64,000 bases of DNA from Bacteroides sp. 51 (GTDB taxonomy: Bacteria; Bacteroidota; Bacteroidia; Bacteroidales; Bacteroidaceae): contig NZ_QVMI01000017.1 of NCBI RefSeq assembly GCF_010500965.1, positions 1 to 64,000 on the forward strand. The letters run 5' to 3'. The position numbers were made by a program, and so were the translations under genes. Positions within the stretch are counted from its first letter, which is position 1. Each line of letters starts with the position of its first letter. The notes below the pieces were generated by a model, which saw nothing but the letters and a program-made list of their open reading frames with translations, had not been told where the DNA came from and did not search any database. This document shows, one piece after another, positions 28,073 to 37,085 of the stretch.

Positions 28073-28080
28073 CAAATATA
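28073..28080 (-). promoter_or_regulatory. -7 promoter box of the active susC operon
   Basis: TATATTTG on the minus strand fits TAnnTTTG, 58 bases before the ATG; GTTG about 19 bases further upstream may be the -33 box. It lies in the invertible segment. The rest of the gap 28015-28462 is AT-rich; near the recombinase start only CATATTTG (28421-28428) is a near match to a -7 box. Confidence 0.6.
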
Positions 28081-28462
28081 TTAATAAAACTGAAATAGCC
28101 AACCTTTTTTTATAAAAAACCTTGCGTAAGTTACTATTTGTTATAAAAGCACTCGGTTTTATGTTGTTCAGCATATGCTTTTGATATAAAAAAACAAAAA
28201 TAGCATGATATAAGTGACAACTTGATTGATCAAAAAGGTATTTTTTTTGCTATTTTTATTCATTTGAGATGCAAAAGGGAGCATAAAGTCGTCCGTTTTG
28301 CTTTTTTCGACAGTTTTCTTCATGGAATTTATAACTTTTTTCTAAATGAGTCTAAAATTAAGTATAATATAAATTCAGTAGGTTTAATAGATATTAGTTT
28401 TTTTGTTCCTCATTCTATTCCATATTTGTGTTTGAATCTTAAAATGAACACCTATTTTCAAT

Positions 28463-29671
28463 ATGGACAAAATTATCTACAACTTAGTATTTAACAGAAA
28501 AGGAACGCTGAATGAGCGTGGAGTGGCATTGATACAAGTAGAGGCATACCTAAACAAAAAGAGAAAATATTTTTCGACAAAAATATATATTTCTCCAAAT
28601 CAATGGGATGATAGAAAACAGTTGATAAAGAATCACCCTAATGGCGATGCGCTGAATCGTATGCTTTATGAGTATATTGCCACGATTGAGAAGAAAGAGT
28701 TGAGTTTATGGCAACAGGGAAGAACTGTGACATTGGAAGCCCTTAAAGAATCTCTTACATCTACCACTGACAATGCATCTTTTCTTGCTTTTCTAAAACG
28801 GGAAATAAATAACTCTTCTCTAAAAGATAGTACAAAGAGAAATCACCTTTCTACATATCTGCTACTTAACAAGTTTAAACGTAATATTTCTTTCTCAGAT
28901 TTAACATTTGAGTTTGTTACATCTTTTGATCAATATCTGCGTATGGAGAGATATCACATTAATACAATAGCAAAACACATGAAGCATATGAAGCGCTATA
29001 TCAATGTTGCCATCAATAAGGAGTATATGGGGCTTCACCAATATCCATTTCGCAAATATCGAATTAGAACTACAGACAACAAGCACACTCATTTATCGCC
29101 GGAGGAACTTGAGCAGCTAGAGAAGCTGGAATTGATTGGTAGGGACGAAAAGTTACGTCTTACTTTAGATGCCTTCTTGTTTTGCTGTTATGCAGGGTTG
29201 AGATATTCGGATTTTGTAAATTTAGCTCCGGAAAACATTGCGCAGATTAATAATGAAACTTGGTTGATATATCGCTCTATTAAAACAAAAATAGAAGTTC
29301 GCCTTCCGCTTTATCTTCTTTTTGAAGGGAAAGCTTTGAAAGTGCTTAAACAGTATAACAATAGACTAAATTCATTCTTTAGCATCAGAGATAATTCAAA
29401 TGTAAATAAAGAATTGATACGAATATCGCAATTGGCTGGTATAAATAAACGGATATCATTTCATGTGGCCCGGCATACAAATGCGACATTGCTTATATAT
29501 AGTGGGGTAAATATTACAACAGTACAAAAGCTGTTAGGACACAAAAGTATTAAAACAACCCAAGTATATACCAATGTTATGGACATAACAATTATACGTG
29601 ACTTGGAGAATAGCACAAAGGATAAAAGTCGTTCTGCAATGCAATTAAAAAGAAAATCTGTTAAGGTTTGA
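28463..29671 (+). CDS. Tyrosine recombinase, probable SusC/SusD invertase
   Basis: This 402-residue site-specific recombinase has the Bacteroidales layout: an N-terminal arm-binding domain (about 1-90), a SAM-like core-binding domain (about 105-200) and a catalytic domain. Catalytic residues are all visible: Arg247 (AGLRYSDF), Lys274 (IKTK), His334 and Arg337 (HVARH), His360 (LLGHKS) and Tyr369 (TTQVYTNV). Short integrases of this type act as invertases for surface-protein switching in Bacteroides. It lies between sites B and C, and no other recombinase is in the window, so it is the natural candidate to act on the 39-bp sites. Its own orientation would flip with each B-C inversion. Confidence 0.9.
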   Translation: MDKIIYNLVFNRKGTLNERGVALIQVEAYLNKKRKYFSTKIYISPNQWDDRKQLIKNHPNGDALNRMLYEYIATIEKKELSLWQQGRTVTLEALKESLTSTTDNASFLAFLKREINNSSLKDSTKRNHLSTYLLLNKFKRNISFSDLTFEFVTSFDQYLRMERYHINTIAKHMKHMKRYINVAINKEYMGLHQYPFRKYRIRTTDNKHTHLSPEELEQLEKLELIGRDEKLRLTLDAFLFCCYAGLRYSDFVNLAPENIAQINNETWLIYRSIKTKIEVRLPLYLLFEGKALKVLKQYNNRLNSFFSIRDNSNVNKELIRISQLAGINKRISFHVARHTNATLLIYSGVNITTVQKLLGHKSIKTTQVYTNVMDITIIRDLENSTKDKSRSAMQLKRKSVKV

Positions 29672-30751
29672 AAAGATATAAATCTAGCATACCGTTGAAT
29701 TGATATTCACTTCATATAAAAAAGGAATCACTTGCCGTCAGGCCGGAAGATTGTATGGTCAAAGTGCTCACATCTACCCAAAAAGACTACTCCGAACTAT
29801 TTCCACACAACTGAAAACGGCAAAAGGCACAGAAAACAATCTCTACAAGAAATAAACTGAATACCTCCCCCTGTCAGGAAGCCCTGTAGGGCAAGGTAAA
29901 AAAGGTCTAGGGCATCGTAGTAGGATACCCTAGGCATCACACTGCTATGCCCTAGGCATCCCAACCAAATGAATCAAGTGGAAAAACAAGAACGATACAA
30001 GGGAAAAGGAAGGAGGTAAAAAGAAAACAGTAAGGCAGAAGAAATAATCTAAAATAAATCCAGGAGAAGGAAGGGAATTATAGTCCGGACCATTGATATA
30101 AATGGCCGGATGATTTATAGTAAATGGTCGGATGATTGACAGTAAATCATCCGACCCTTGATGAGAGGAAAAAGATAAGCAAAAAACAACAGTAACGCGT
30201 AACACGACGGATACCTACTAAACTACAGAGTGTCGGTGAATCACATCTGAATTCTGAAAGATAATTCATTACGACCGCCTTCACCCTAAAAGGTCCTATT
30301 GAAGGACAAATTATAAGGGTGAAAACATATTATTCATTCTTTCATGAACACCATAAACTTAAAGATGATCAGAATTACAATACCCCGACTTCAAATTGCT
30401 TATTGTTTGGGAATCAATATATTTCCCGTACAAAACGTTTCGTTATTCCGACTTTCTTTATCTCCGGCAATATGTAAAGGATAGCAAAGTATTCCTTTTG
30501 GGGCCTTAAAAACAAATTATACCCTATTCAAACTTTATTGTACAGGGCTTTTGCGTTTTTATCAGAAAGCACCTTGGTAGAAGGGGGGACAATTCAATTA
30601 ATTACAATTCATGTTTCGTTAGTTTAAACCTGCATTACATTTCTGATTGTCAACTAAATACACTCTTTCCTAATGGGTTGTTCTTTTTATGCCTATGAGT
30701 TCTTCGATTTCTCCACAAGCATCTTACTATCAGTCAATTAGCTAAAATATT
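29672..30751. other. Repeat-rich non-coding region between the recombinase and site C
   Basis: I see no gene in these 1080 bases. There are several ordered repeats. CTAGGGCAT (29907-29915) is inverted as ATGCCCTAG (29947-29955), and CCCTAGGCATC occurs directly at 29928-29938 and 29950-29960. A 22-bp unit is repeated in tandem at 30100-30121 and 30122-30143, and GGTCGGATGAT (30126-30136) pairs with ATCATCCGACC (30146-30156). A two-part hairpin lies at 30282-30321 (CACCCT...AGGGTG). These may be accessory binding sites or a structured RNA. Confidence 0.5.
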
Positions 30752-30790
30752 AGTTCTGCGAAAACTTTGCAGGTTTCGTATATTGGTATG
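30752..30790 (+). repeat. SusC recombination site C (39 bp, inverted)
   Basis: Identical to A and B but on the plus strand. The inner dyad is at 30756-30772. It forms the first 13 codons of the headless cassette C; the third codon upstream in frame is TAA. Confidence 0.92.
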
Positions 30791-33586
30791 CAGATGCAGG
30801 AAGTGGCTATTAAACCCAATGTAAGAGTGATCTTAAAGTCCGATAGTGAATTACTTGAGGAAGTTGTGGTAACAGGCTATGGAACGTTTAAGAAAGCATC
30901 GTTTACTGGAGCGGCGGCTACTGTAAACACATCGTCTTTAGAGGACATACCGGTGCTGTCCGTTGCCGACAAATTGTCGGGTAGCGTAGCCGGTGTAACG
31001 TTTGGTTCATCTTCAAGTAACCCAGGTAGTGTAAGTAGCATTCGTGTTCGTGGTATGGGTTCTATCAATGCTGGCAATAATCCACTTTATGTCATTGACG
31101 GCACTCCTGTTACAAGCGGAGATATCTCTGAATTTAGTTATAGTGACGCCGGTACTGATATTTTATCTTCGCTCAACACAAATGACATCGAGTCAATCAC
31201 AGTAATCAAGGATGCTGCCGCAGCTTCTCTTTATGGATCGCGTGCAGCAAATGGTGTTATAGTAATTACAACGAAGAGCGGTAAAGAGGGTAAAACCAAT
31301 GTCAGCTTCCGTAGCGACTGGGGTGCTTCGAACATGGCAATAGACTACCGCCCAATGCATGGTGGCGATGCTCGTCGTGAGTTGTTATGGACTGGTCTAA
31401 AAAATCAGGGACTATACTCCGATAAACTGTCAGAAGCAGCTGCAACCGCTTTCGCTGATAAAGAAATTGATAATTATGCTTCGAAACCTGCTGCAGGATG
31501 GACAGATTGGAAAGATTTGCTATTCAGTACTGGATCGCATCAGAACTATCAGTTAAGTGTATCGGGGGGTAATGAACGCACAAAGTTCTATACTTCGTTG
31601 GCTTATACCAAGCAAGACGGTATTGTTTTCAGACAAAACCTGGAGCGATTTACAGGTAATGCAAACATTACTCACAAATTCGGGGATTTCGATTTACAGG
31701 TTACAAGCCAATTCTCTAAAGTAAGACAAAACAAGAGTAATGAAGGTACATCCTATGATGGAGCTATAGCCAATTATGCATTCTTTCAGAGCCCTTCATC
31801 AACTCCTTATAATGCAGATGGATCCTTGAACGATGGCTGTGGTACGTTCGGAGTAAACCCACTGTTCGAAAAAGAACATAGCAAAAATGTTAATACGCTT
31901 ACAAAAACGTTTAATACAATTAAACTGACATATAATATATGGGACAAACTGAACTTAAGCGAAAAAATAGCTTATGACTATACGCAAGGAACAGAAAATT
32001 CTCTGTGGGACAAATACTCGAATAATGGCGGTCCTGGCGGTGTGATGCAACGCATTATCAATAAAAACGAACAGTTAAACACGCAAACTCAGCTTACCTA
32101 TATCAACAGCTTTGGACAACATAATGTTGACGGTTTGTTGGGTTTTGAAACACAGGATACGCAGTATACCTTTAATTATTTGTCTGGTAGTAATTATCCG
32201 GGCGAATTGTATGAGTTTTCCAATGCGGGTAGCACAAGTGCTGAATCTAACAAGCAGGGTTACCGCATGACTTCATTCCTCGGTCGTGTCAATTATAATT
32301 ATGCTGACAAATACTACCTTGGTGGGAGTTATCGTAGCGATGGAAGTTCACGTTTGGCAAGAGAGAACCGTTGGGGTAGCTTCTGGTCCGTTTCGGGTGC
32401 ATGGAGATTTATCAATGAAGATTTCTTGGGTTCAATAAAGCATATATTGACCGATGGTAAACTTCGTATGTCCTATGGTGTGAATGGTACCCAACCTTCT
32501 GATTATTATGCTTACATGAACCTATATAAATATGGTATCAAGTATGGTGGACAGTCGGGTATGTCTATCGTAGGTATTGCCAATCCTGATTTAAAATGGG
32601 AAAAGAACAAAACATGGAACATCGGTCTTGACCTTTCTTTCATCGACCGTATTGGAGTAACACTCGATTTCTATCAGCGTAAAACTACTGACTTAATCTA
32701 TGATCTTCCTGTTTCCCAGACTGGCGGATATTACAACGATGAATATGGTTATACCACTCCACAGAATATTGGCTCTTTAAAGAATTCCGGTTTTGAATTG
32801 ACAATTACATCTACCAACTTCAGAACTAAGGATTTCACCTGGACAACATCCCTCAATATGTCTCATAATAGCAATAAGCTTACCAAATTGGATGGGCAAC
32901 AGAATGAAATTGTATCGGGACCACTAATTCATCGTGTAGGCGAATCTTACTATTCATATTATCTCTATGAATACGCTGGTGTCGACTCTGAAACCGGTAA
33001 GGAGATGTTCTACCTTAATGATGGAACAGACAACGCCCGCAAAACAACTACCAATATTTCTGAAGCAAAGAAGACTATCGTAGGAAAACATCAAGCAACC
33101 ATAGAGGGCGGTTTGACCAACAACTTAAAATGGAAATTTATCGACTTAGGATTCACCTTTACCTACTCATTGGGGGGTGATGCTTTCGACTATGCAACAT
33201 GGCAACACTCTAATGGTGGTAGCCATCTGTATAATGGCGCTTTACCTACCTACTATGATCTTTCTGAAATGTGGACAGGCCCAGGTGACACCCGTGCCAC
33301 TCAACCCAAATTTGAATATGGGAGTACTGCTTCTCTTTCTTCACGTTGGATCATGCCTACAGACTATTTGCGTCTGAAGAATCTTACTTTAGGTGTTAGT
33401 CTTCCACAGCAGTATGCCAAAAAGCTAAATCTTAATAAAGCCAGAATTTACTTCTCAGGTTCTAACTTATTAACGTGGAAGTCTGACGACTTATTTGTTG
33501 ATCCTGAAATGCGAGTAGATGGACTATGCACATTTGAGACTCCTGCACTGAGAACTTTTACATTCGGAATAGAGTTGAACTTCTAA
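30752..33586 (+). CDS. Silent (headless) SusC/RagA TonB-dependent transporter, cassette C
   Basis: A SusC body of 944 codons without promoter, start or signal peptide. The frame opens in recombination site C and a stop lies three codons upstream. The TonB-box region is EEVVVTGYGTFKK, followed by the plug (DKLSGSVAGVTFG; DAAAASLYGSRAANGVIVITTKSG in pieces) and a complete barrel ending TFGIELNF. With the 67-residue head from cassette B it would be 1011 residues. No frameshift is seen, which fits a selected storage copy. susD follows after 12 bases. Confidence 0.88.
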   Translation, partial: SSAKTLQVSYIGMQMQEVAIKPNVRVILKSDSELLEEVVVTGYGTFKKASFTGAAATVNTSSLEDIPVLSVADKLSGSVAGVTFGSSSSNPGSVSSIRVRGMGSINAGNNPLYVIDGTPVTSGDISEFSYSDAGTDILSSLNTNDIESITVIKDAAAASLYGSRAANGVIVITTKSGKEGKTNVSFRSDWGASNMAIDYRPMHGGDARRELLWTGLKNQGLYSDKLSEAAATAFADKEIDNYASKPAAGWTDWKDLLFSTGSHQNYQLSVSGGNERTKFYTSLAYTKQDGIVFRQNLERFTGNANITHKFGDFDLQVTSQFSKVRQNKSNEGTSYDGAIANYAFFQSPSSTPYNADGSLNDGCGTFGVNPLFEKEHSKNVNTLTKTFNTIKLTYNIWDKLNLSEKIAYDYTQGTENSLWDKYSNNGGPGGVMQRIINKNEQLNTQTQLTYINSFGQHNVDGLLGFETQDTQYTFNYLSGSNYPGELYEFSNAGSTSAESNKQGYRMTSFLGRVNYNYADKYYLGGSYRSDGSSRLARENRWGSFWSVSGAWRFINEDFLGSIKHILTDGKLRMSYGVNGTQPSDYYAYMNLYKYGIKYGGQSGMSIVGIANPDLKWEKNKTWNIGLDLSFIDRIGVTLDFYQRKTTDLIYDLPVSQTGGYYNDEYGYTTPQNIGSLKNSGFELTITSTNFRTKDFTWTTSLNMSHNSNKLTKLDGQQNEIVSGPLIHRVGESYYSYYLYEYAGVDSETGKEMFYLNDGTDNARKTTTNISEAKKTIVGKHQATIEGGLTNNLKWKFIDLGFTFTYSLGGDAFDYATWQHSNGGSHLYNGALPTYYDLSEMWTGPGDTRATQPKFEYGSTASLSSRWIMPTDYLRLKNLTLGVSLPQQYAKKLNLNKARIYFSGSNLLTWKSDDLFVDPEMRVDGLCTFETPALRTFTFGIELNF

Positions 33587-33598
33587 AAATAAATAAGT

Positions 33599-35122
33599 AT
33601 GAAGATATTTAAAACATTATATGTAGCTACAGTCTGCATGACTATGATGATAGCTGCTTCTTCCTGTGTCAATAATTGGTTGGACCAATCACCTACTGAC
33701 GGAGTAGAAGCTGAAACCGCAATAAAGAACAGTGCTGATTTAGCAAATGTACGTGTTGGGCTTTATGCAGCCGTAAAGGGTAATAGTGATTTGGTAAATT
33801 ACTATGCACGCCAAATGTTCGTTTATGGCGACATGAGAGGGGAAGATATCCAATATGAACATAAAGCAGGTAGTAACCGGGCCAGCTTTTATTACTATAT
33901 GGATTATACGACAGAGGATAATTTCACCAGGACAACAGCCGTATGGCAAGTGCCTTATATAGTGATTGCACGAGCAAACCGGTTGATACAGGCTGTAGAA
34001 AGCGGCGATTTAACTGATAAGGAAGAAGCTAAAGATATTATAAACCAATACGATGCTGAAGCAAGGGTTCTGCGTGCCATGGCATTGTTTGACTTGACCA
34101 GAATCTACGGCAAACCTTACACGCAAGATCAAGGCGCTTCATTGGGCGTACCTATTGCCACCTCTACGCTTGAATCGACTGCCAAGCCAAACAGAAGCAC
34201 TGTAGCCAAATGCTATGAAACCATAGAAGATGACCTGACTACAGCTATCAATTCAGGAAGCCTTGTTACGAAAACAAGTGTAGGTTATATCAACCTTTGG
34301 GCGGCTAAGGCTCTGCTAGTACGTGTGTATTTAACAAAAGGCGAATGGGGCAAAGCCTTGTCCACTGCCGAAGAAATCATCCAAGGTTCACCTTATAAAC
34401 TTTGGAGTAGATCAGAGTATGTGTCAGCATGGAACAAAAGTAATGCCCAACATACAAATGAACTTCTTTTTGAAATACCTATCAATGACAAGACCGACTG
34501 GACAGACCGTGAAGGAATCGCTTACATCTATGCTGACAAAGATGGTACTTCTCCCGGTTATGGTGATGTAATTGTCACAAAAGATTTCTCGAATATGCTG
34601 ACTTCCGACCCATTGGATATACGTAATGATATCTTGCTGGCGCCAGGCGATAAACAATCTACGTATGCCGGCAACAAAGTATATATTAATAAAATGCCAC
34701 CTGTGGATGGTGATGTACGTTACGCAAATGTTCCGTTACTTCGCCTTTCAGAAGTATACTTATCGGCTGCTGAAGCTGCGTTTCAGGCTGGCGATAAAAT
34801 TAAAGCGACAAGCCTCCTAAACAGTATTATTTCTAACCGTACGTCGGACGCTAACAAATTAGTGACTAAAGACAACGTTACATTGGAACGCATCTATATA
34901 GAACGCCGCAAAGAACTTGTTGGCGAAGGGCAGCGCTATTTCGACGTTATCCGCCGAGACGAAACAGTTGTACGCTATACAGATACAAACAATAGGGGAT
35001 GGCACGATATTCTGAGTGAAGATGCGCGTACTTTCAATCGTAATTCAAAGAAAGTACTCCCATTAATTCCCGTAGGAGAAATCAATGCCAACCCCAATAT
35101 CGAACAGAATCCCGCCTATTGA
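33599..35122 (+). CDS. SusD/RagB-family nutrient-binding lipoprotein (operon C)
   Basis: A SusD homologue of 507 residues with an SPII signal (lipobox ASSC, Cys23). It has family helices such as ARANRLIQAVESGD, EARVLRAMALFDLTRIYGKPY and the C-terminal LSEVYLSAAEAAFQAGDKIKA, followed by IYIERRKELVGEGQRYFDVIRRDE (in pieces). It ends NPNIEQNPAY, the usual final motif. It is co-transcribed with the headless susC of cassette C and is presumably silent now. Cassette C has no third gene; a terminator follows. Confidence 0.93.
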   Translation: MKIFKTLYVATVCMTMMIAASSCVNNWLDQSPTDGVEAETAIKNSADLANVRVGLYAAVKGNSDLVNYYARQMFVYGDMRGEDIQYEHKAGSNRASFYYYMDYTTEDNFTRTTAVWQVPYIVIARANRLIQAVESGDLTDKEEAKDIINQYDAEARVLRAMALFDLTRIYGKPYTQDQGASLGVPIATSTLESTAKPNRSTVAKCYETIEDDLTTAINSGSLVTKTSVGYINLWAAKALLVRVYLTKGEWGKALSTAEEIIQGSPYKLWSRSEYVSAWNKSNAQHTNELLFEIPINDKTDWTDREGIAYIYADKDGTSPGYGDVIVTKDFSNMLTSDPLDIRNDILLAPGDKQSTYAGNKVYINKMPPVDGDVRYANVPLLRLSEVYLSAAEAAFQAGDKIKATSLLNSIISNRTSDANKLVTKDNVTLERIYIERRKELVGEGQRYFDVIRRDETVVRYTDTNNRGWHDILSEDARTFNRNSKKVLPLIPVGEINANPNIEQNPAY

Positions 35123-35212
35123 TTGGATCTTGAGATCGTATTTTCAAGAGCAGTGTCTAAGAACGAAAGGTACTTATAACTGTCTCAAAGTATTTTAAAA
35201 ATTAGGTAATTG

Positions 35213-35250
35213 AGAGGTTGTTTCATATGATGAGGCAGCCTCTTTATTAT
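35213..35250 (+). terminator. Terminator of SusC/D operon C
   Basis: A 14-bp stem (AGAGGTTGTTTCAT with ATGAGGCAGCCTCT, three G-U pairs, loop ATG) is followed by TTATTATT. It lies 90 bases after the susD stop. Confidence 0.75.
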
Positions 35251-35338
35251 TAGCACTTCTCATAATATTAGTTCTTTAATCAAAGCTTAAATAATGTATG
35301 AAACACCTCAAAGTATCAGTTTATTCAAATTATCTTCC

Positions 35339-35394
35339 TATCTTTGTTTTATTATAAAAATAACCGCCGCTAAAATAACCGTCGTTATTTTAGC
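35339..35394 (+). promoter_or_regulatory. Promoter box and leader palindrome of the second ATPase gene
   Basis: TATCTTTG (35339-35346) is a good -7 box. Downstream, GCTAAAATAAC (35369-35379) and GTTATTTTAGC (35384-35394) form a perfect 11-bp stem with loop CGTC, 30 bases before the ATG and inside the likely transcript leader. The stem resembles the hairpin after the first ATPase (19690-19718), sharing CTAAAA...CCGTCG...TTTTAG. Confidence 0.6.
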
Positions 35395-35424
35395 CGTAGG
35401 TATCACTATAATAAGAAATGGCTT

Positions 35425-36750
35425 ATGAAGTTTTATAATCGTGAAAATGAGTTGCTGGATTTGTGTAAAATCAAAGAAAAAGCTTTCAATGATTATTCCC
35501 GCCTTACAGTAGTAACAGGTCGTAGACGTATTGGCAAAACAAGCCTTATACTGAAGAGTTGCGAAGGAGATCCAACCGTGTATCTATTTGTAAGCAGAAG
35601 CAATGAAGTTGCTCTTTGTCATAATTTCTACGGTATCATTACACGTACTTTCAATACTTTTGTTCCCAAGGAAAGTAGCTTTGCCCGCCTTTTCGAGTTT
35701 TTGATGGTTTATGGGCAACAGCATAAATTTAATCTTGTTATAGATGAATTTCAAGAATTTTATAATATAAACCCGGAAGTTTACAGTTTAATGCAAGACA
35801 TATGGGATAGATACCGCAAAAGTTCTAAAGTAAATCTAATTGTTAGCGGATCGGTTTATACATTGATGCATCGCATCTTTATGGACGCAAAGGAACCGCT
35901 CTACGGGCGTGTAGATAATTTCATTAAACTTAAACCATTTGCCAGCCATGTACTAAAAGAAGTCTTAGCCGACTATAAACCTCATTATACCAATGAAGAT
36001 CTATTAGCATTATATACTTTTACCGGTGGAGTGCCTAAATATGTAGAACTGCTAGTTGACAATTGTGATTTGAGTATGCCCTCTATGATAGATTATATGA
36101 TAAGAGACAGTTCTCCTTTTCTGGCAGAAGGGAATGCGCTACTAATACAAGAACTAGGCAAAAAATATGGCAATTACTTTTCGATTCTGACCGCTATTGC
36201 TTCAGGCAAAACTACATCCTCAGAAATTATGGCGACATTTGACAACATGAGTATAGGAGGATTATTAAAGCGGCTTGAAGAGGACTACGAGATAATAACG
36301 AAAAAGCGCCCTATACTTTCCAAAGAAGGTACTCAGACTGTTCGCTATGAAATTTCGGATCATTTTCTGCGTTTTTGGTTTAGGTACATATTCAAATATC
36401 AGGATTATATTGAGGCCAACAACTTTGGAGATTTGCAAGAAGTAATAAAGAAAGATTATCCCACTTACTCAGGGCTGGTACTCGAATCATACTTTAAGGA
36501 CCAAATGAAAGAAAGTCAACGGTTTCGCAATATAGGTTCCTGGTGGGAAAATAAGAATAATAGCAACCAAAACGAAATTGATATTGTAGGAATCTACTCC
36601 AAAGAAAACAAAGCGTTGATTGCCGAAGTAAAACGACAGTACAAAAACTTTAAACCCGAACAGTTTAGTTTAAAAGTAGAGGCTATTCGCACTAAGCTAT
36701 TATATAAATATGAAATAGAAACCAGATGCCTGTCTATGGATGATATGTAA
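35425..36750 (+). CDS. AAA ATPase (ATPase_2/DUF234 type) with PD-(D/E)XK-like domain
   Basis: This 441-residue P-loop ATPase has Walker A GRRRIGKT (32-39), Walker B LVIDEFQEF (Asp107-Glu108) and an Arg-containing sensor stretch (VSGSVYTLMHRIF). A winged-helix region follows the lid (SSEIMATFDNMSIGGLLKRLEE). The DUF234 part ends with NEIDIV...LIAEVKRQ, a complete PD-(D/E)XK triad (about Asp386, Glu401, Lys403), in contrast to the ATPase at 18314. The cellular role of this family is unknown. It is a single-gene unit with its own promoter, leader palindrome and terminator, just outside cassette C. Confidence 0.87.
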   Translation: MKFYNRENELLDLCKIKEKAFNDYSRLTVVTGRRRIGKTSLILKSCEGDPTVYLFVSRSNEVALCHNFYGIITRTFNTFVPKESSFARLFEFLMVYGQQHKFNLVIDEFQEFYNINPEVYSLMQDIWDRYRKSSKVNLIVSGSVYTLMHRIFMDAKEPLYGRVDNFIKLKPFASHVLKEVLADYKPHYTNEDLLALYTFTGGVPKYVELLVDNCDLSMPSMIDYMIRDSSPFLAEGNALLIQELGKKYGNYFSILTAIASGKTTSSEIMATFDNMSIGGLLKRLEEDYEIITKKRPILSKEGTQTVRYEISDHFLRFWFRYIFKYQDYIEANNFGDLQEVIKKDYPTYSGLVLESYFKDQMKESQRFRNIGSWWENKNNSNQNEIDIVGIYSKENKALIAEVKRQYKNFKPEQFSLKVEAIRTKLLYKYEIETRCLSMDDM

Positions 36751-36797
36751 CCCATTCTTAAGCTGGGTTATATGTATATATTTTATGTGAGACAATG

Positions 36798-36823
36798 AGC
36801 ATTATTCTTTAAAGAATAATGCT
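36798..36823 (+). terminator. Palindromic terminator after the second ATPase
   Basis: AGCATTATTCTTT and AAAGAATAATGCT form a perfect 26-base palindrome, 47 bases after the stop codon, followed by TTCT. Confidence 0.55.
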
Positions 36824-36974
36824 TTCTGGAACTTGTTGAGAACTGTAAAGTATCAAAGGTTTATAGAAAATTAATCAACCTTCTTTCTATCCTATTCTTA
36901 ATGTATTTTTGTTATTTTATGAGTCGCAACTCAGTAAATGTAATAGGTATAGCAGATGTTTCACCATCTATTCC

Positions 36975-37085
36975 TCGTTCCTGACTTTATAGCATATAAA
37001 GGCATATTCACCATCCATGTTTCTTCATGATAGTCGGCTATACACGATTTATGCGGAATGAAGGTAGTGATGTATTTTTTAGAAG
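36975..37085 (-). pseudogene. 3' remnant of a DUF4143-type ATPase gene
   Basis: On the minus strand this piece encodes ADYHEETWMVNMPLYAI, nearly the same as the last residues of the ATPase at 18314-19597 (TDYHKEEWMVNVPLYAI). The DNA is also clearly similar over about 55 bases, and a weaker match (KKY) extends to about 37085. Only the last 35 or so codons remain. The rest has been lost at a junction with the next gene. Confidence 0.7.

Larger units (their letters stand above)
27775..30790. mobile_element. Predicted invertible segment carrying the promoter, SusC N-terminus and recombinase
   Basis: The segment is bounded by 39-bp inverted copies of the recombination site (B and C). It contains the first 67 susC codons, the promoter (28073-28080), the tyrosine recombinase gene and 1.1 kb of repeat-rich DNA. 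Inversion would join the promoter and N-terminus in frame to cassette C and leave B headless. What is seen is the repeat and frame arrangement; inversion itself is inferred. Confidence 0.75.

Noticed and set aside
28222-28494. A 90-codon plus-strand frame before the recombinase
   Set aside because: It overlaps the recombinase start in another frame and is AT-rich noise.
29945-30205. An 86-codon minus-strand frame between recombinase and site C
   Set aside because: It consists of repeats with a phenylalanine/serine-rich translation; the region is better described as structured non-coding DNA.
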